In this document: one piece after another, positions 1-7,310 of the stretch | Layout: the number at the start of each line of letters is the position of its first letter | How positions within the stretch are numbered: the first letter of the stretch is position 1 | Assembly: GCF_000403395.2 (NCBI RefSeq) | Contig: NZ_KE159668.1 | Coordinates: 124,001 to 188,000 of the forward strand | Source: Anaerotruncus sp. G3(2012) | Lineage (GTDB): Bacteria; Bacillota; Clostridia; Oscillospirales; Ruminococcaceae | Reading direction: 5' to 3' | DNA length: 64,000 nucleotides | The notes under the pieces: generated by a model | Databases searched by the model: none | What the model saw: the letters and a program-made list of their open reading frames with translations, nothing else | Told to the model about the DNA's origin: nothing | Made by a program: the position numbers and the translations under genes

Positions 1-1
1 T

Positions 2-922
2 TCGGTGCGGCAGGTCGCCTATGCGACCTTCTCGATCCTTAAGGTGCACGACGGCAACCAGATCGACCTGATCCAGTACGACAACCCGGACATTATCGTG
101 CTTCGCAACGGCAAAAACTATGAGTATGAGCGGGAAGAGCGGGTAATTTCGGGAAAGAAGATTCTGGAGTCCCATTTTGAGGTCCAGCTCGGGGACATCT
201 TCATCGCAATGAGCGACGGGGTGATCCATGCCGGGATCGGGCAGTCGCTCAATTTCGGATGGGAACGCCCGAATGTGATCGAATACGCCGAAACCCACTG
301 CAAAAAAGAGATGTCGGCAAAATCCATCGCGAGTATGCTCAGTGACGCCTGCCGGGAATTGTATATGGATAAGCCGGGTGACGATACCACGATCGCGGTG
401 CTGCGTATCCGGGAACGCCAGCTTGTCAACCTGATGATTGGCCCGCCGGTCAACAAGGAGGACGATGAGCGGGTCATGGAGGAGTTTTTCTCGCAGGGCG
501 GCAAACGGATCGTCTGCGGCGGCACCACCTCTTCGCTGGTCGCACGGTATCTCAATACAACGGTCGAAACCCGTCTGGACTATCTGGATGCAAACATCCC
601 GCCGATCGGGTTCATCAAAGGGGTGGATCTCTGCACCGAGGGGGTGCTGACGATGGGCAGGGTGGTCGAAATCGCCAAGCAGTACGCCTCGGCGTCAGAT
701 AAATACACCGAGTGGCTGGACAAAAAAGACGGTGCATCGCTGATTGCCCAGATGCTGTTCGAGGAGGCAACCGACGTCAACCTGTTTGTGGGCCGCGCGA
801 TGAACCCCGCGCATCAGAACCCGGAGATGTCGATTGATTTTTCGATCAAGCTGCGTTTGATTGAGGATCTCGCAAAATACCTTGAGATCATGGGCAAGCA
901 TGTCCACACCAATTATTATTGA
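2..922 (+). CDS. SpoIIE-type PP2C phosphatase (5' end cut off)
   Basis: The reading frame is open to the left edge, so the N-terminus is missing. The visible ~306 residues begin inside a PP2C/SpoIIE fold: GDIFIAMSDGV (about residues 62-72) and KPGDDTTIAVL (about 123-133) are the metal-binding aspartate motifs of serine/threonine phosphatases. A C-terminal extension of roughly 165 residues follows. From memory, this architecture belongs to phosphatases found beside [FeFe]-hydrogenase genes in Clostridia, but no hydrogenase lies in the window to confirm that. The predicted role is dephosphorylation of a protein partner in a signalling pathway. A strong terminator follows the stop codon. Confidence 0.8.
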   Translation, partial: SVRQVAYATFSILKVHDGNQIDLIQYDNPDIIVLRNGKNYEYEREERVISGKKILESHFEVQLGDIFIAMSDGVIHAGIGQSLNFGWERPNVIEYAETHCKKEMSAKSIASMLSDACRELYMDKPGDDTTIAVLRIRERQLVNLMIGPPVNKEDDERVMEEFFSQGGKRIVCGGTTSSLVARYLNTTVETRLDYLDANIPPIGFIKGVDLCTEGVLTMGRVVEIAKQYASASDKYTEWLDKKDGASLIAQMLFEEATDVNLFVGRAMNPAHQNPEMSIDFSIKLRLIEDLAKYLEIMGKHVHTNYY

Positions 923-931
923 CCTTCGCAC

Positions 932-970
932 AACAGCCCCCGCCTCTGCAAAGAGGCGGGGGCTGTTTTT
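932..970 (+). terminator. Intrinsic terminator after the phosphatase
   Basis: Perfect GC-rich hairpin, CAGCCCCCGCCTCT paired with AGAGGCGGGGGCTG around a GCAA loop, followed by a T run. It ends the phosphatase transcript. Confidence 0.93.
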
Positions 971-1089
971 CAAACATGCGGCAGGCTGCGGGGGCGCTGA
1001 TTCCCGGTCCCGCAGCGGATGCTTCAAAAGTACAGCTTGCAGGGCAGACTCCAAACCGGAGCGGAACAGAGCCACGCCTTTTCGTCAGT

Positions 1090-2445
1090 TTACGCAGGCA
1101 TCAGACCTATGACAAAGATGACCAGGATCAGGACCGGTGCAACAAATTTGATCATCAGAGTGAAGAACCCTCTGATCCGGAACTGCACCCCATTCTGTTC
1201 GATCTCCTGCGTCACCTTATCAATGCCCCAGACATGCCCGACAAAGACACAGGTGAACAGCGCGGCCAGCGGCATCAAAATTTTATCGGTCAGGAATCCG
1301 AGCGCATCGAACAGGTTCATGCCGGCGATGGTCAGGTTCGGCATAGGACCCATCGAAAGCAGTGCGAAGATACCGATAATCCCCATCAGGCTGCCCAGGA
1401 TGATGGCCGCATTCCGGCGCTTCCAGTGGAAATGGTCGATGAAATAGGCCACAACCACCTCAAACAGGGCGATTGCGGAGGTCGCCGCTGCAAAAAAGAC
1501 CAGTACAAAGAACAGCAATCCAAACAGCCGCCCCATGAACATCGAGTCAAATACCGCGGGTAGGGTTTCAAAGATGAGGCTGGGTCCGGCGGTCGGCTCA
1601 AAACCGAACGAGAACACCGCCGGCAGGATTGCAATACCTGCAAGTACAGCGATCAGGGTGTCCAGCCCTACGATCAGATAGGTATTTCTGGGCATATTCG
1701 ATTCCTTTTTCAAGTAGCTGCCGTAGGTGATCGTAATGCCAAGCCCCAGGCTCAGGCTGAAGAACACCTGCCCCATCGCAAGCACAATCACATTGCTCAG
1801 CTCGGAAAAGGAGCTGAAAATCTCGAAGCGGGGCACAAACAGGAACTTCAGCCCTTCCACCGCATTGGGCAGCAGTGCCGAACGCACAGCGACGATAATC
1901 AGCAGCGCGAACAGGCCAGGCATCATCCATTTGCTGACCCGCTCAATGCCGGCAGCGACCCCGCCGATGACTACCAGCCCGCAGAATGCCAGAAATACAA
2001 TATGCCAGACTGCCGATTCGAACCCTTGCCCTACAAAATTTCCAAAAAAAGTGGAGGTGCTTTCGCCAAAATCCCCGCCCAGCAGGTAGACGGAAATGTA
2101 TTTGAGCACCCAGCCACCCACTACACTGTAATAGGAAAGGATGGTGAACGCACAGAGCACGTCAATCGCGCCGACGAATGCCCATTTTGGGTTGAGCTTG
2201 TGGAACGCGCCGATCGCATTGAGCTGGGTGCTGCGCCCAATCCCCATCTCCGACAGGGTGATCGGGACACCAAGAATCAGGGCAAACAGGATGTAAAAGA
2301 CGATAAAGAAACCGCCGCCGCTGCTGCCTGCAATATAAGGGAATTTCCAGAGATTCCCCAGGCCGATTGCAGACCCGGCTGCCGCCATGATAAACCCAAT
2401 GGATGAGGTAAAATGCCCTCGCCCCTTCGCTGATTTTTTCGACAT
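1090..2445 (-). CDS. NSS-family Na+-dependent amino-acid transporter
   Basis: Sodium:neurotransmitter symporter (SNF/LeuT fold) of 451 residues with about 12 membrane segments. The first segment carries the family signature SAIGLGNLWKFPY, which forms the Na+ and substrate site. The ATG at 2445 is preferred: the ribosome site AAGGAG lies 8 nt upstream of it and almost abuts the in-frame ATG at 2451. The gene is preceded by a T-box leader, so it should be induced when one tRNA is uncharged. That points to uptake of the matching amino acid. A second NSS transporter at 53.8 kb has no such leader. Confidence 0.92.
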   Translation of the reverse strand: MSKKSAKGRGHFTSSIGFIMAAAGSAIGLGNLWKFPYIAGSSGGGFFIVFYILFALILGVPITLSEMGIGRSTQLNAIGAFHKLNPKWAFVGAIDVLCAFTILSYYSVVGGWVLKYISVYLLGGDFGESTSTFFGNFVGQGFESAVWHIVFLAFCGLVVIGGVAAGIERVSKWMMPGLFALLIIVAVRSALLPNAVEGLKFLFVPRFEIFSSFSELSNVIVLAMGQVFFSLSLGLGITITYGSYLKKESNMPRNTYLIVGLDTLIAVLAGIAILPAVFSFGFEPTAGPSLIFETLPAVFDSMFMGRLFGLLFFVLVFFAAATSAIALFEVVVAYFIDHFHWKRRNAAIILGSLMGIIGIFALLSMGPMPNLTIAGMNLFDALGFLTDKILMPLAALFTCVFVGHVWGIDKVTQEIEQNGVQFRIRGFFTLMIKFVAPVLILVIFVIGLMPA

Positions 2446-2501
2446 AACCATACTCCTTTTCCGTTTCACGCATAACCATAGTCCGATACATTGACACAAA
2501 C

Positions 2502-2791
2502 AAAAAATCCTGTCCTCTGTTTTCACAAAGGACAGGATTGTATCCTGCGGTACCACCTTACATTGACGCACACAGCACGTCCACTCTGCGGATGCAAACA
2601 CATCCCGGAGCTGTAACGCGCTCCCCGCGTCGTACACTACTGGGCAGAATGCTGCTGTTTGCATACGCTCTCAAGGGCTACTTTATCGGTTCCGCCTTCC
2701 GCCGGGCTTCCACCACCGCCGGCTCTCTGTGGGTGCGCAAACCGTTTTACTTCCCTGTCAACGATTTTGTGTGATGATTGTGTCTAAATTT
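2502..2791 (-). promoter_or_regulatory. T-box riboswitch leader
   Basis: On the minus strand the leader has a Stem I region with AGTA and an AGAGAGCCGG element, the near-consensus T-box AAGGTGGTACCGCA (2546-2559), and a terminator hairpin (2506-2539) ending in T6. Uncharged tRNA should stabilise the antiterminator and allow expression of the downstream transporter. The specifier loop has AACCG, then ATAAAGTAG, then CCCT on its 3' side. Several triplets in it could be the specifier, so the cognate amino acid is not assigned. Confidence 0.9.
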
Positions 2792-2820
2792 ATTAAAGCA
2801 TACTCCGCCGTATTTGTCAA
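2792..2820 (-). promoter_or_regulatory. Promoter of the T-box transcript
   Basis: TTGACA (2815-2820) and TTTAAT (2792-2797) on the minus strand, separated by 17 bp. It lies directly upstream of the T-box leader. Confidence 0.75.
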
Positions 2821-2986
2821 GAAAAATCCGGAAAATGAGAAAGAAGGGGCTTTTCAGGATTTTCTCGGACTGTCGGACGCTGCCTCCAGAGGCTTATTCG
2901 GGCGTATGTGCGGGCTTCCGGTCAGGATGCAGCAGTTCATGCCCCCCAATCAGGGGACGCCGAAGTGTCGCCCTTGTTTTTTCTTA
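2821..2986. other. Intergenic stretch, nothing assigned
   Basis: Together with the T-box leader this fills the gap between the transporter and the ImmA-like gene. I see no convincing ORF, RNA or repeat here. Confidence 0.5.
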
Positions 2987-3439
2987 TCAGACGGGTCCCC
3001 GCTCCCGCAGGCACTGTTCCACCACCCTTGGGGGCAGCGCAGTATACCGGCTGACCTGTTCCACCGTCCAGCCATTGGCACGGCAGTCGGCGAGGGTCTG
3101 CCTGTCGAGCAGGAGAAACCCTGCGAAGAGGTCCGCTTCCCGCTCGTAGCGGGCAGTGACAAAATCGGTGCTCTGTTTCAGGAAGAAAGAGTTGTATCCG
3201 GTGTGCAGCAGCGCGTGACCCAGTTCATGCGCGCAGACTGCTGCACGTTCCTTGGGGTCGGATAGTCCGCTGTTGAGATAGACGATCGGTACCCCAAGCG
3301 GACTGGCATAGAATCCGCGGATCCTCGCAGGAAGCGGCAGCTCAAGCAGTTCCACATCCAGAAAGCCGCAGAGGGCGAACGGGTCAGCGGTGTGGAACCG
3401 CTCGACCAACGCATCCGCAGCCGATTTGAACCGTTCCAT
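2987..3439 (-). CDS. ImmA/IrrE-type metallopeptidase
   Basis: A 150-residue protein with the zinc-peptidase motif HELGH (about residues 91-95) and a conserved downstream glutamate in EREADLFAGFLLL. In known ImmR/ImmA pairs, for example ICEBs1, the ImmA protease cuts the neighbouring XRE repressor and so derepresses the element. Here the gene lies 24 bp downstream of an XRE repressor on the same strand, the classical order. The ATG at 3439 has GGGAGG 5 nt upstream. No integrase, relaxase or phage structural gene is nearby, so it may be a domesticated switch. Confidence 0.88.
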   Translation of the reverse strand: MERFKSAADALVERFHTADPFALCGFLDVELLELPLPARIRGFYASPLGVPIVYLNSGLSDPKERAAVCAHELGHALLHTGYNSFFLKQSTDFVTARYEREADLFAGFLLLDRQTLADCRANGWTVEQVSRYTALPPRVVEQCLRERGPV

Positions 3440-3463
3440 GAAAACCTCCCTATGGTCTTGTTG

Positions 3464-3877
3464 TCAGGCTTCCCCGCCATTGTTTGTGCGGCGGCGCAGT
3501 TTCTCAACCGCTACCATCGTTCCCACTTCGATCGCATCTACCACCTGCGCGATGTCGCTTTCTGAAAGCGGCATCCCGTTAAACATCAGGCCCTGCTGGG
3601 AAAGCAGGTGGGCTCGGAAGTCCTCTATAACGTCATTCAGGTCAATATTGCTCTGTAAAGCGGCCTGCTGTTCACTGGGTACGGGGCTGTCCAGCAACAG
3701 CGAATCGCTGGAGACTTCAAACAGCTGACAGATCTTCAGCAGGGTGGCATGGTCCGGGCTTCGCCTGCCCTGTTCGTACATGCCGACTGTACTGGTGGAA
3801 ATTCCCAACGCTTTCCCCAGTTCCTGCTGCGTCATACAGCGAGATTTGCGCAGCATTTTCAATTTTTCTCCAAGCAT
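3464..3877 (-). CDS. XRE-family repressor (ImmR-like)
   Basis: A 137-residue DNA-binding protein. Residues about 5-58 form a Cro/C1-type helix-turn-helix (MTQQELGKALGISTSTVGMY). The C-terminal half is probably for dimerisation or protease recognition. A GAGGTGA ribosome site precedes the ATG at 3877. It is divergent from the coiled-coil/sigma-like operon. Its own promoter and the divergent promoter each carry a CAC-N5-GTG palindrome in the spacer, which makes it the likely binder and an autoregulator. Confidence 0.88.
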   Translation of the reverse strand: MLGEKLKMLRKSRCMTQQELGKALGISTSTVGMYEQGRRSPDHATLLKICQLFEVSSDSLLLDSPVPSEQQAALQSNIDLNDVIEDFRAHLLSQQGLMFNGMPLSESDIAQVVDAIEVGTMVAVEKLRRRTNNGGEA

Positions 3878-3898
3878 GTTGACTCACCTCACATCTTT

Positions 3899-3927
3899 AT
3901 ATTATCACATACTGTGTAATTTGTAAA
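3899..3927 (-). promoter_or_regulatory. Repressor promoter with operator 1
   Basis: Minus-strand TTTACA (3922-3927), 17-bp spacer, TAATAT (3899-3904). The spacer holds the palindrome CACATACTGTG (3906-3916, plus-strand reading). A bound repressor would block RNA polymerase. Confidence 0.65.
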
Positions 3928-3947
3928 TCTTTTTTTCTGAATTTCCC

Positions 3948-3976
3948 TTGACAAAACACGAATCGTGTGATAATCT
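3948..3976 (+). promoter_or_regulatory. Divergent promoter with operator 2
   Basis: TTGACA (3948-3953), 17-bp spacer, TAATCT (3971-3976). The spacer holds the perfect 13-bp palindrome ACACGAATCGTGT (3956-3968), which contains CAC-N5-GTG. It drives the coiled-coil and sigma-like genes. Confidence 0.72.
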
Positions 3977-3997
3977 AATAAAAAGAACATATGTTTA

Positions 3998-4008
3998 CAC
4001 AGTTTGTG
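3998..4008. promoter_or_regulatory. Third CAC-N5-GTG operator copy
   Basis: CACAGTTTGTG lies between the divergent promoter and the ribosome site of the coiled-coil gene. It has the same spacing as operators 1 and 2, so a second repressor dimer could bind in the transcribed region. Confidence 0.6.
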
Positions 4009-4029
4009 GAAAATGGAGGGGTCTAACCG

Positions 4030-4248
4030 ATGTATTTACACCAGCTCGCTTGTCAATATGAAGAAGCTGCCGGACGGATTCAAAAGCGGATCGCTGAACT
4101 AAAGAAGGCAGCAGAACAGGCATACGGCCAGGAGGCTGCTTCGCTCCAGAAACGGATCGAAACACTCTATACGGAACTGCATGACCTGCGGGTTGTTGCA
4201 AAACATCTGGACGGGTATTGCTCCGCCGATGCAAAAGAACCCGGCTGA
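4030..4248 (+). CDS. Small coiled-coil protein
   Basis: A 72-residue hypothetical protein, Glu/Lys/Ala/Gln-rich over residues 10-55 with a heptad-like pattern and no membrane segment or signal peptide. GGAGG lies about 10 nt upstream of the ATG. It is the first gene of the operon controlled by the XRE/ImmA switch and is followed by the sigma-region-4-like gene. I do not recognise the family. Its position suggests an accessory or adaptor protein, but no function is shown. Confidence 0.7.
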   Translation: MYLHQLACQYEEAAGRIQKRIAELKKAAEQAYGQEAASLQKRIETLYTELHDLRVVAKHLDGYCSADAKEPG

Positions 4249-4304
4249 TTTTTTCAGAACCACGGCTATCTCACCAGACTTTGATTTTCGAGGAGGAGTT
4301 TTGA

Positions 4305-4610
4305 TTGTTTGAACAACGGCGCACCGTCCAGCTGCGGCAGGACTTCTCACAGCTCAGCAGCCGGCCTATCTCTGCCAACGACAATTCCAGACAGCGGGAA
4401 AAGTACCGCAAATTCCTGTCAGCCGCAATCAAATCCCTCCCGCCGCGCCAGCGGGATTCGATCCGGCTTTACTATTTGGAAGGCAAAAAGCAGCAGGAAA
4501 TTGCCGAGCTGCTTGGGGTTGAGCGTTCGACTGTCAGCCGCAGACTGAAGGCTGCGCGGCAATCGCTCCAAAAACTCGCTGCGCTTTTTACGGATGCCGG
4601 AATCTTTTAA
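4305..4610 (+). CDS. Sigma-70 region-4-like HTH protein
   Basis: A 101-residue protein. Residues about 44-90 match a sigma-factor region 4 helix-turn-helix (SLPPRQRDSIRLYYLEGKKQ, then a recognition helix with ERSTVSRRL). The region-2 part of a full sigma factor is absent, so it resembles small phage or ICE activators of the ArpU/sigma-like type. The start is TTG at 4305, with AGGAGG 8 nt upstream. It is second in the operon facing the XRE/ImmA pair and may be an activator of another locus. Confidence 0.78.
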   Translation: MFEQRRTVQLRQDFSQLSSRPISANDNSRQREKYRKFLSAAIKSLPPRQRDSIRLYYLEGKKQQEIAELLGVERSTVSRRLKAARQSLQKLAALFTDAGIF

Positions 4611-4643
4611 TAGCTGCTTTGTACCGAACGAAAAACCATGTTG

Positions 4644-4672
4644 TTGACATTTAGCGCCCTGATGAGTATAAT
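4644..4672 (+). promoter_or_regulatory. Promoter of tRNA-Leu
   Basis: Consensus TTGACA (4644-4649) and TATAAT (4667-4672) with a 17-bp spacer, 13 bp upstream of the tRNA. Confidence 0.85.
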
Positions 4673-4685
4673 AAGGATTATACCA

Positions 4686-4770
4686 GCGGGCGTGGCGGAA
4701 TTGGCAGACGTGCTAGATTTAGGCTCTAGTGGTGTAAACCGTGCAAGTTCAAGTCTTGTCGCCCGCACCA
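4686..4770 (+). tRNA. tRNA-Leu (anticodon TAG)
   Basis: An 85-nt class II tRNA with a long variable arm. The acceptor arm is GCGGGCG paired with CGCCCGC, the anticodon loop TTTAGGC gives TAG, and CCA is encoded. tRNA-Leu genes are common integration targets. The ImmA/XRE cluster lies just upstream, but I see no duplicated tRNA 3' end marking an att site. Confidence 0.95.
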
Positions 4771-4777
4771 AAAAAGA

Positions 4778-4806
4778 GGCGGGCACCAAGGGTGCCTGCC
4801 TTTTTT
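4778..4806 (+). terminator. Terminator of tRNA-Leu
   Basis: GGCGGGCACC pairs with GGTGCCTGCC around AAG, followed by T6. Confidence 0.92.
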
Positions 4807-5206
4807 ATAAAATTTTTTCTTAAGCTGCGTGTCATGTGCAGTGAATATGCAACTTTTTCTGTCAAGGAGAACTTTATAGAGGATTTTATTCCTTATCTTT
4901 CGATTAGGAGGTCTTTCCATGACAGAGGAAAATGACAATGATCGGATCAGCCAAACCTTGCTGGTTCATGGCTGGCTATAACGAAATGCTGCTGCGGATC
5001 GAGCCTGAAAAAACCATCTGCTACAATGTCGCCCTTTCCGGAAATGCAGGGCGACATTGTATTCGTGGATTACGGCCGCAGTTCCTGGAGATACATGAGC
5101 TATGAGCGGCCCTATCAGGCAGAAGACTTGGATGCCTTCAAAATCGGCGGGCAACCGAAGGGCTTCTATAAGGAGGTCATTCACAGCAGTCACCTCGGCA
5201 AAACGT
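4807..5206 (+). other. Possible broken or very small gene region
   Basis: A good ribosome site (AGGAGG, 4906-4911) precedes an ATG at 4919, but that frame stops after 20 codons. A second frame is open from ATG 4932 to 5105. A third is open to 5208 and ends in a protein-like stretch (GDIVFVDYGRSSWRYMSYER). A perfect 13-bp inverted repeat (ACAATGTCGCCCT) at 5023-5035 and 5048-5060 lies where the frames would have to switch. This could be a frameshifted remnant or an RNA-level element. I cannot decide between them. Confidence 0.3.
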
Positions 5207-5236
5207 AAAAGCCCGCCGGTCGACCGGTGGGCTTTT
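5207..5236. terminator. Bidirectional terminator
   Basis: Near-perfect palindrome with arms AAAAGCCCGCCGGT and ACCGGTGGGCTTTT, giving T runs on both strands. It ends the minus-strand flavin reductase and any plus-strand transcript from 4.9 kb. Confidence 0.85.
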
Positions 5237-5259
5237 CTCCTGTCTCTGCCTGTCAGCAT

Positions 5260-5760
5260 TTATGCTTTTTCATATGCGCCTAGGATTTCAGCGACATACA
5301 GAAAATGATAGTCCTTCTCCGGATAGTTGACCTGGTCGATCGACTGGTCAATCAGGCTGTCCGGGGTAAGCCGCTGACAGTAGAGCTTCCGGCAGGTGAG
5401 CGCCAGATCAGACTGTTCAAGCACCGGCGCGCCGTCCAGCTCGGCAGCGGTAAACCCGCAGGCTGCCAGCTTATCCTCGTCCCGGCCGGAGTGTGACCCG
5501 CAGTATTGCAGCTGCTTGCGGTAGTCCTCTGGCAGGAAACAGACCGAAAACCGCTCGGACGCATCGACCAGCTCGCGGGTGTACCGCTGCGGGCGCAGGA
5601 AGATATAGACCACCGGCTTGTTCCAGAGGATGCCTACGCCGCCCCACGACGCAGTCATCGTGTTGGTTTTGTCACCGACACGGGTGGTCACCATCGCCCA
5701 TTTTTTCCCGATCAGGGAAAACGGGTTTTCGGTAATGTCATAGATAGAAAGCTGCTTCAT
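5260..5760 (-). CDS. Flavin reductase-like FMN-binding protein
   Basis: A 166-residue protein of the flavin reductase-like / FMN-binding split-barrel family. The N-terminal part (WAMVTTRVGDKTNTMTASWG) is the typical flavin-contact region, and the rest of the chain has the usual length. It probably reduces or binds flavin for an unknown partner. The ATG at 5760 is chosen because it starts the conserved domain and has GGGGAA upstream; the longer frame to 5943 has no support. It stands alone, divergent from argG. Confidence 0.85.
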   Translation of the reverse strand: MKQLSIYDITENPFSLIGKKWAMVTTRVGDKTNTMTASWGGVGILWNKPVVYIFLRPQRYTRELVDASERFSVCFLPEDYRKQLQYCGSHSGRDEDKLAACGFTAAELDGAPVLEQSDLALTCRKLYCQRLTPDSLIDQSIDQVNYPEKDYHFLYVAEILGAYEKA

Positions 5761-5863
5761 GATGCAATTCCCCTTTTCGATAGAATATCCCCGTACAGTA
5801 TACCACGTTTCCCGGAAAAAAGAACCCCTTTTGTGCAATGTTACCCAATAAAAAATCGAATAA

Positions 5864-5881
5864 GATGAATATTCATGCAAA
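5864..5881 (+). promoter_or_regulatory. ARG box (ArgR operator) upstream of argG
   Basis: The 18-bp site is GATGAATATTCATGCAAA. It matches the Gram-positive ArgR/AhrC pattern TNTGNATWWWWATNCANA except at the first base and one W position. It ends 8 bp before the -35 box of argG, so arginine-dependent repression of the whole cluster is likely. The ArgR gene itself is not in the window. Confidence 0.72.
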
Positions 5882-5889
5882 AATAAGGG

Positions 5890-5917
5890 TTGAAATTGTA
5901 TGAATATGATGTATAAT
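5890..5917 (+). promoter_or_regulatory. argG promoter
   Basis: TTGAAA (5890-5895), 16-bp spacer, TATAAT (5912-5917), directly downstream of the ARG box. Confidence 0.75.
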
Positions 5918-5959
5918 AGGTCATATCGTGAATGATTAACCATATGGAGGTTTATTGTA

Positions 5960-7180
5960 ATGGAAAAGAAGCAGTATAAAAAGGTTGTTCTCGCCTACTC
6001 GGGCGGTTTGGATACATCGGTTCTGATCCCCTGGCTGAAAGAAAATTACGGCTGTGAGGTTATCGCGGTGTCGGCCGATGTGGGACAGGGCAGTGAGCTG
6101 GATGGGCTTGAGGAAAAAGCGCTCAAAACAGGCGCATCCAAACTCTACATCGAGGACCTGACTGAGCCGTTTGTGGATGATTTCATCATCCCTTCGCTCA
6201 AGATGGGCGCAGTTTACGAGAACCGTTACCTGCTGGGGACCGCGTTTGCACGCCCGCTGATCGCCAAGCGGCTGGTCGAGATCGCCAAGAAAGAGGGCGC
6301 TGACGCGATTGTACACGGCTGCACCGGCAAGGGCAACGACCAGGTCCGGTTTGAACTGGCGATCAAGGCATTTGCCCCGACGATGGACATCATCGCCCCG
6401 TGGCGGTTCTGGGAGCTGAACAGCCGCGAAAAGGAGATCGCCTACGCGGAAGAACACAACATCCCGCTCAAGATCAACCGTGAGACCAACTACTCGAAGG
6501 ACAAAAACCTCTGGCATCTCTCCCACGAGGGCCTCGACCTTGAGGACCCCTCGAATGAGCCGGATTACGATAAGATCCTCGAAATGGGCGTTTCCCCTGA
6601 GAAAGCGCCTGACAAGCCGACCTACATCACCCTGCGGTTTGAGAAGGGCGTCCCGGTCGCGCTGGACGGTGTGGAGATGAAGCCGATCGACATCATCCGC
6701 AAGCTCAATGAGGTTGGCGGCGCGAACGGCATCGGGTTGATCGACATGGTAGAAAACCGGCTGGTTGGCATGAAGAGCCGCGGCGTATACGAGACTCCGG
6801 GCGGCACCATCCTCTATCACGCCCACAACAAGCTGGAGGAAATCTGCCTTGACAAGGAAACCCAGCACTACAAGATGCAGATGGCGATTAAATTCAGCGA
6901 GATCGTCTACAATGGCCAGTGGTTCACCCCGCTGCGCGAGGCGATGAGCGCGTTTGTGGACAGCACCCAGCAGAACGTGACCGGCGAGGTCAAGCTGAAG
7001 CTCTACAAAGGCAACATCATCGACGCGGGCATGACCTCTCCGCACTCGCTCTACTCGGAAGAGATGGCGACATTTGGTGAGGATGAAATCTACAATCAGG
7101 CGGATTCGGCAGGTTTCATCAATCTGTTCGGACTGCCGATCAAGGTCAAGGCGCTGCTCGACGAGCAGAAGATCAAGTGA
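5960..7180 (+). CDS. argG: Argininosuccinate synthase
   Basis: A 406-residue enzyme of normal length that joins citrulline and aspartate using ATP, the penultimate step of arginine synthesis. The N-terminal SGGLDTS (about residues 14-20) is the PP-loop ATP-binding motif. GGAGG lies 11 nt upstream of the ATG at 5960. It is the first gene of the arginine cluster, behind an ARG box and a consensus promoter, and is followed after 130 bp by argH. Confidence 0.97.
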   Translation: MEKKQYKKVVLAYSGGLDTSVLIPWLKENYGCEVIAVSADVGQGSELDGLEEKALKTGASKLYIEDLTEPFVDDFIIPSLKMGAVYENRYLLGTAFARPLIAKRLVEIAKKEGADAIVHGCTGKGNDQVRFELAIKAFAPTMDIIAPWRFWELNSREKEIAYAEEHNIPLKINRETNYSKDKNLWHLSHEGLDLEDPSNEPDYDKILEMGVSPEKAPDKPTYITLRFEKGVPVALDGVEMKPIDIIRKLNEVGGANGIGLIDMVENRLVGMKSRGVYETPGGTILYHAHNKLEEICLDKETQHYKMQMAIKFSEIVYNGQWFTPLREAMSAFVDSTQQNVTGEVKLKLYKGNIIDAGMTSPHSLYSEEMATFGEDEIYNQADSAGFINLFGLPIKVKALLDEQKIK

Positions 7181-7231
7181 GGGTTTGCAAAATCGAGTAA
7201 AACTTTGATGAAAAACGGTTAACGGGGCTGT

Positions 7232-7270
7232 GGCACAGGCGGCGGGTTCGCCCCTCTGCCCGGCCTTTTT
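7232..7270 (+). terminator. Possible weak terminator between argG and argH
   Basis: GGCACAGGCGGCG and CGCCCCTCTGCC form an imperfect hairpin with one mismatch, followed by CGGCC and T5. It could reduce read-through from argG, but it is weaker than other terminators here. Confidence 0.4.
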
Positions 7271-7310
7271 GGTTCCAACCCGTTCCGACAGTGAGAAAGG
7301 AATTTTACGA

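Noticed and set aside
4686-4770. tRNA-Leu as attachment site of an integrated element
   Set aside because: No integrase and no direct repeat of the tRNA 3' end were found in the flanking sequence.
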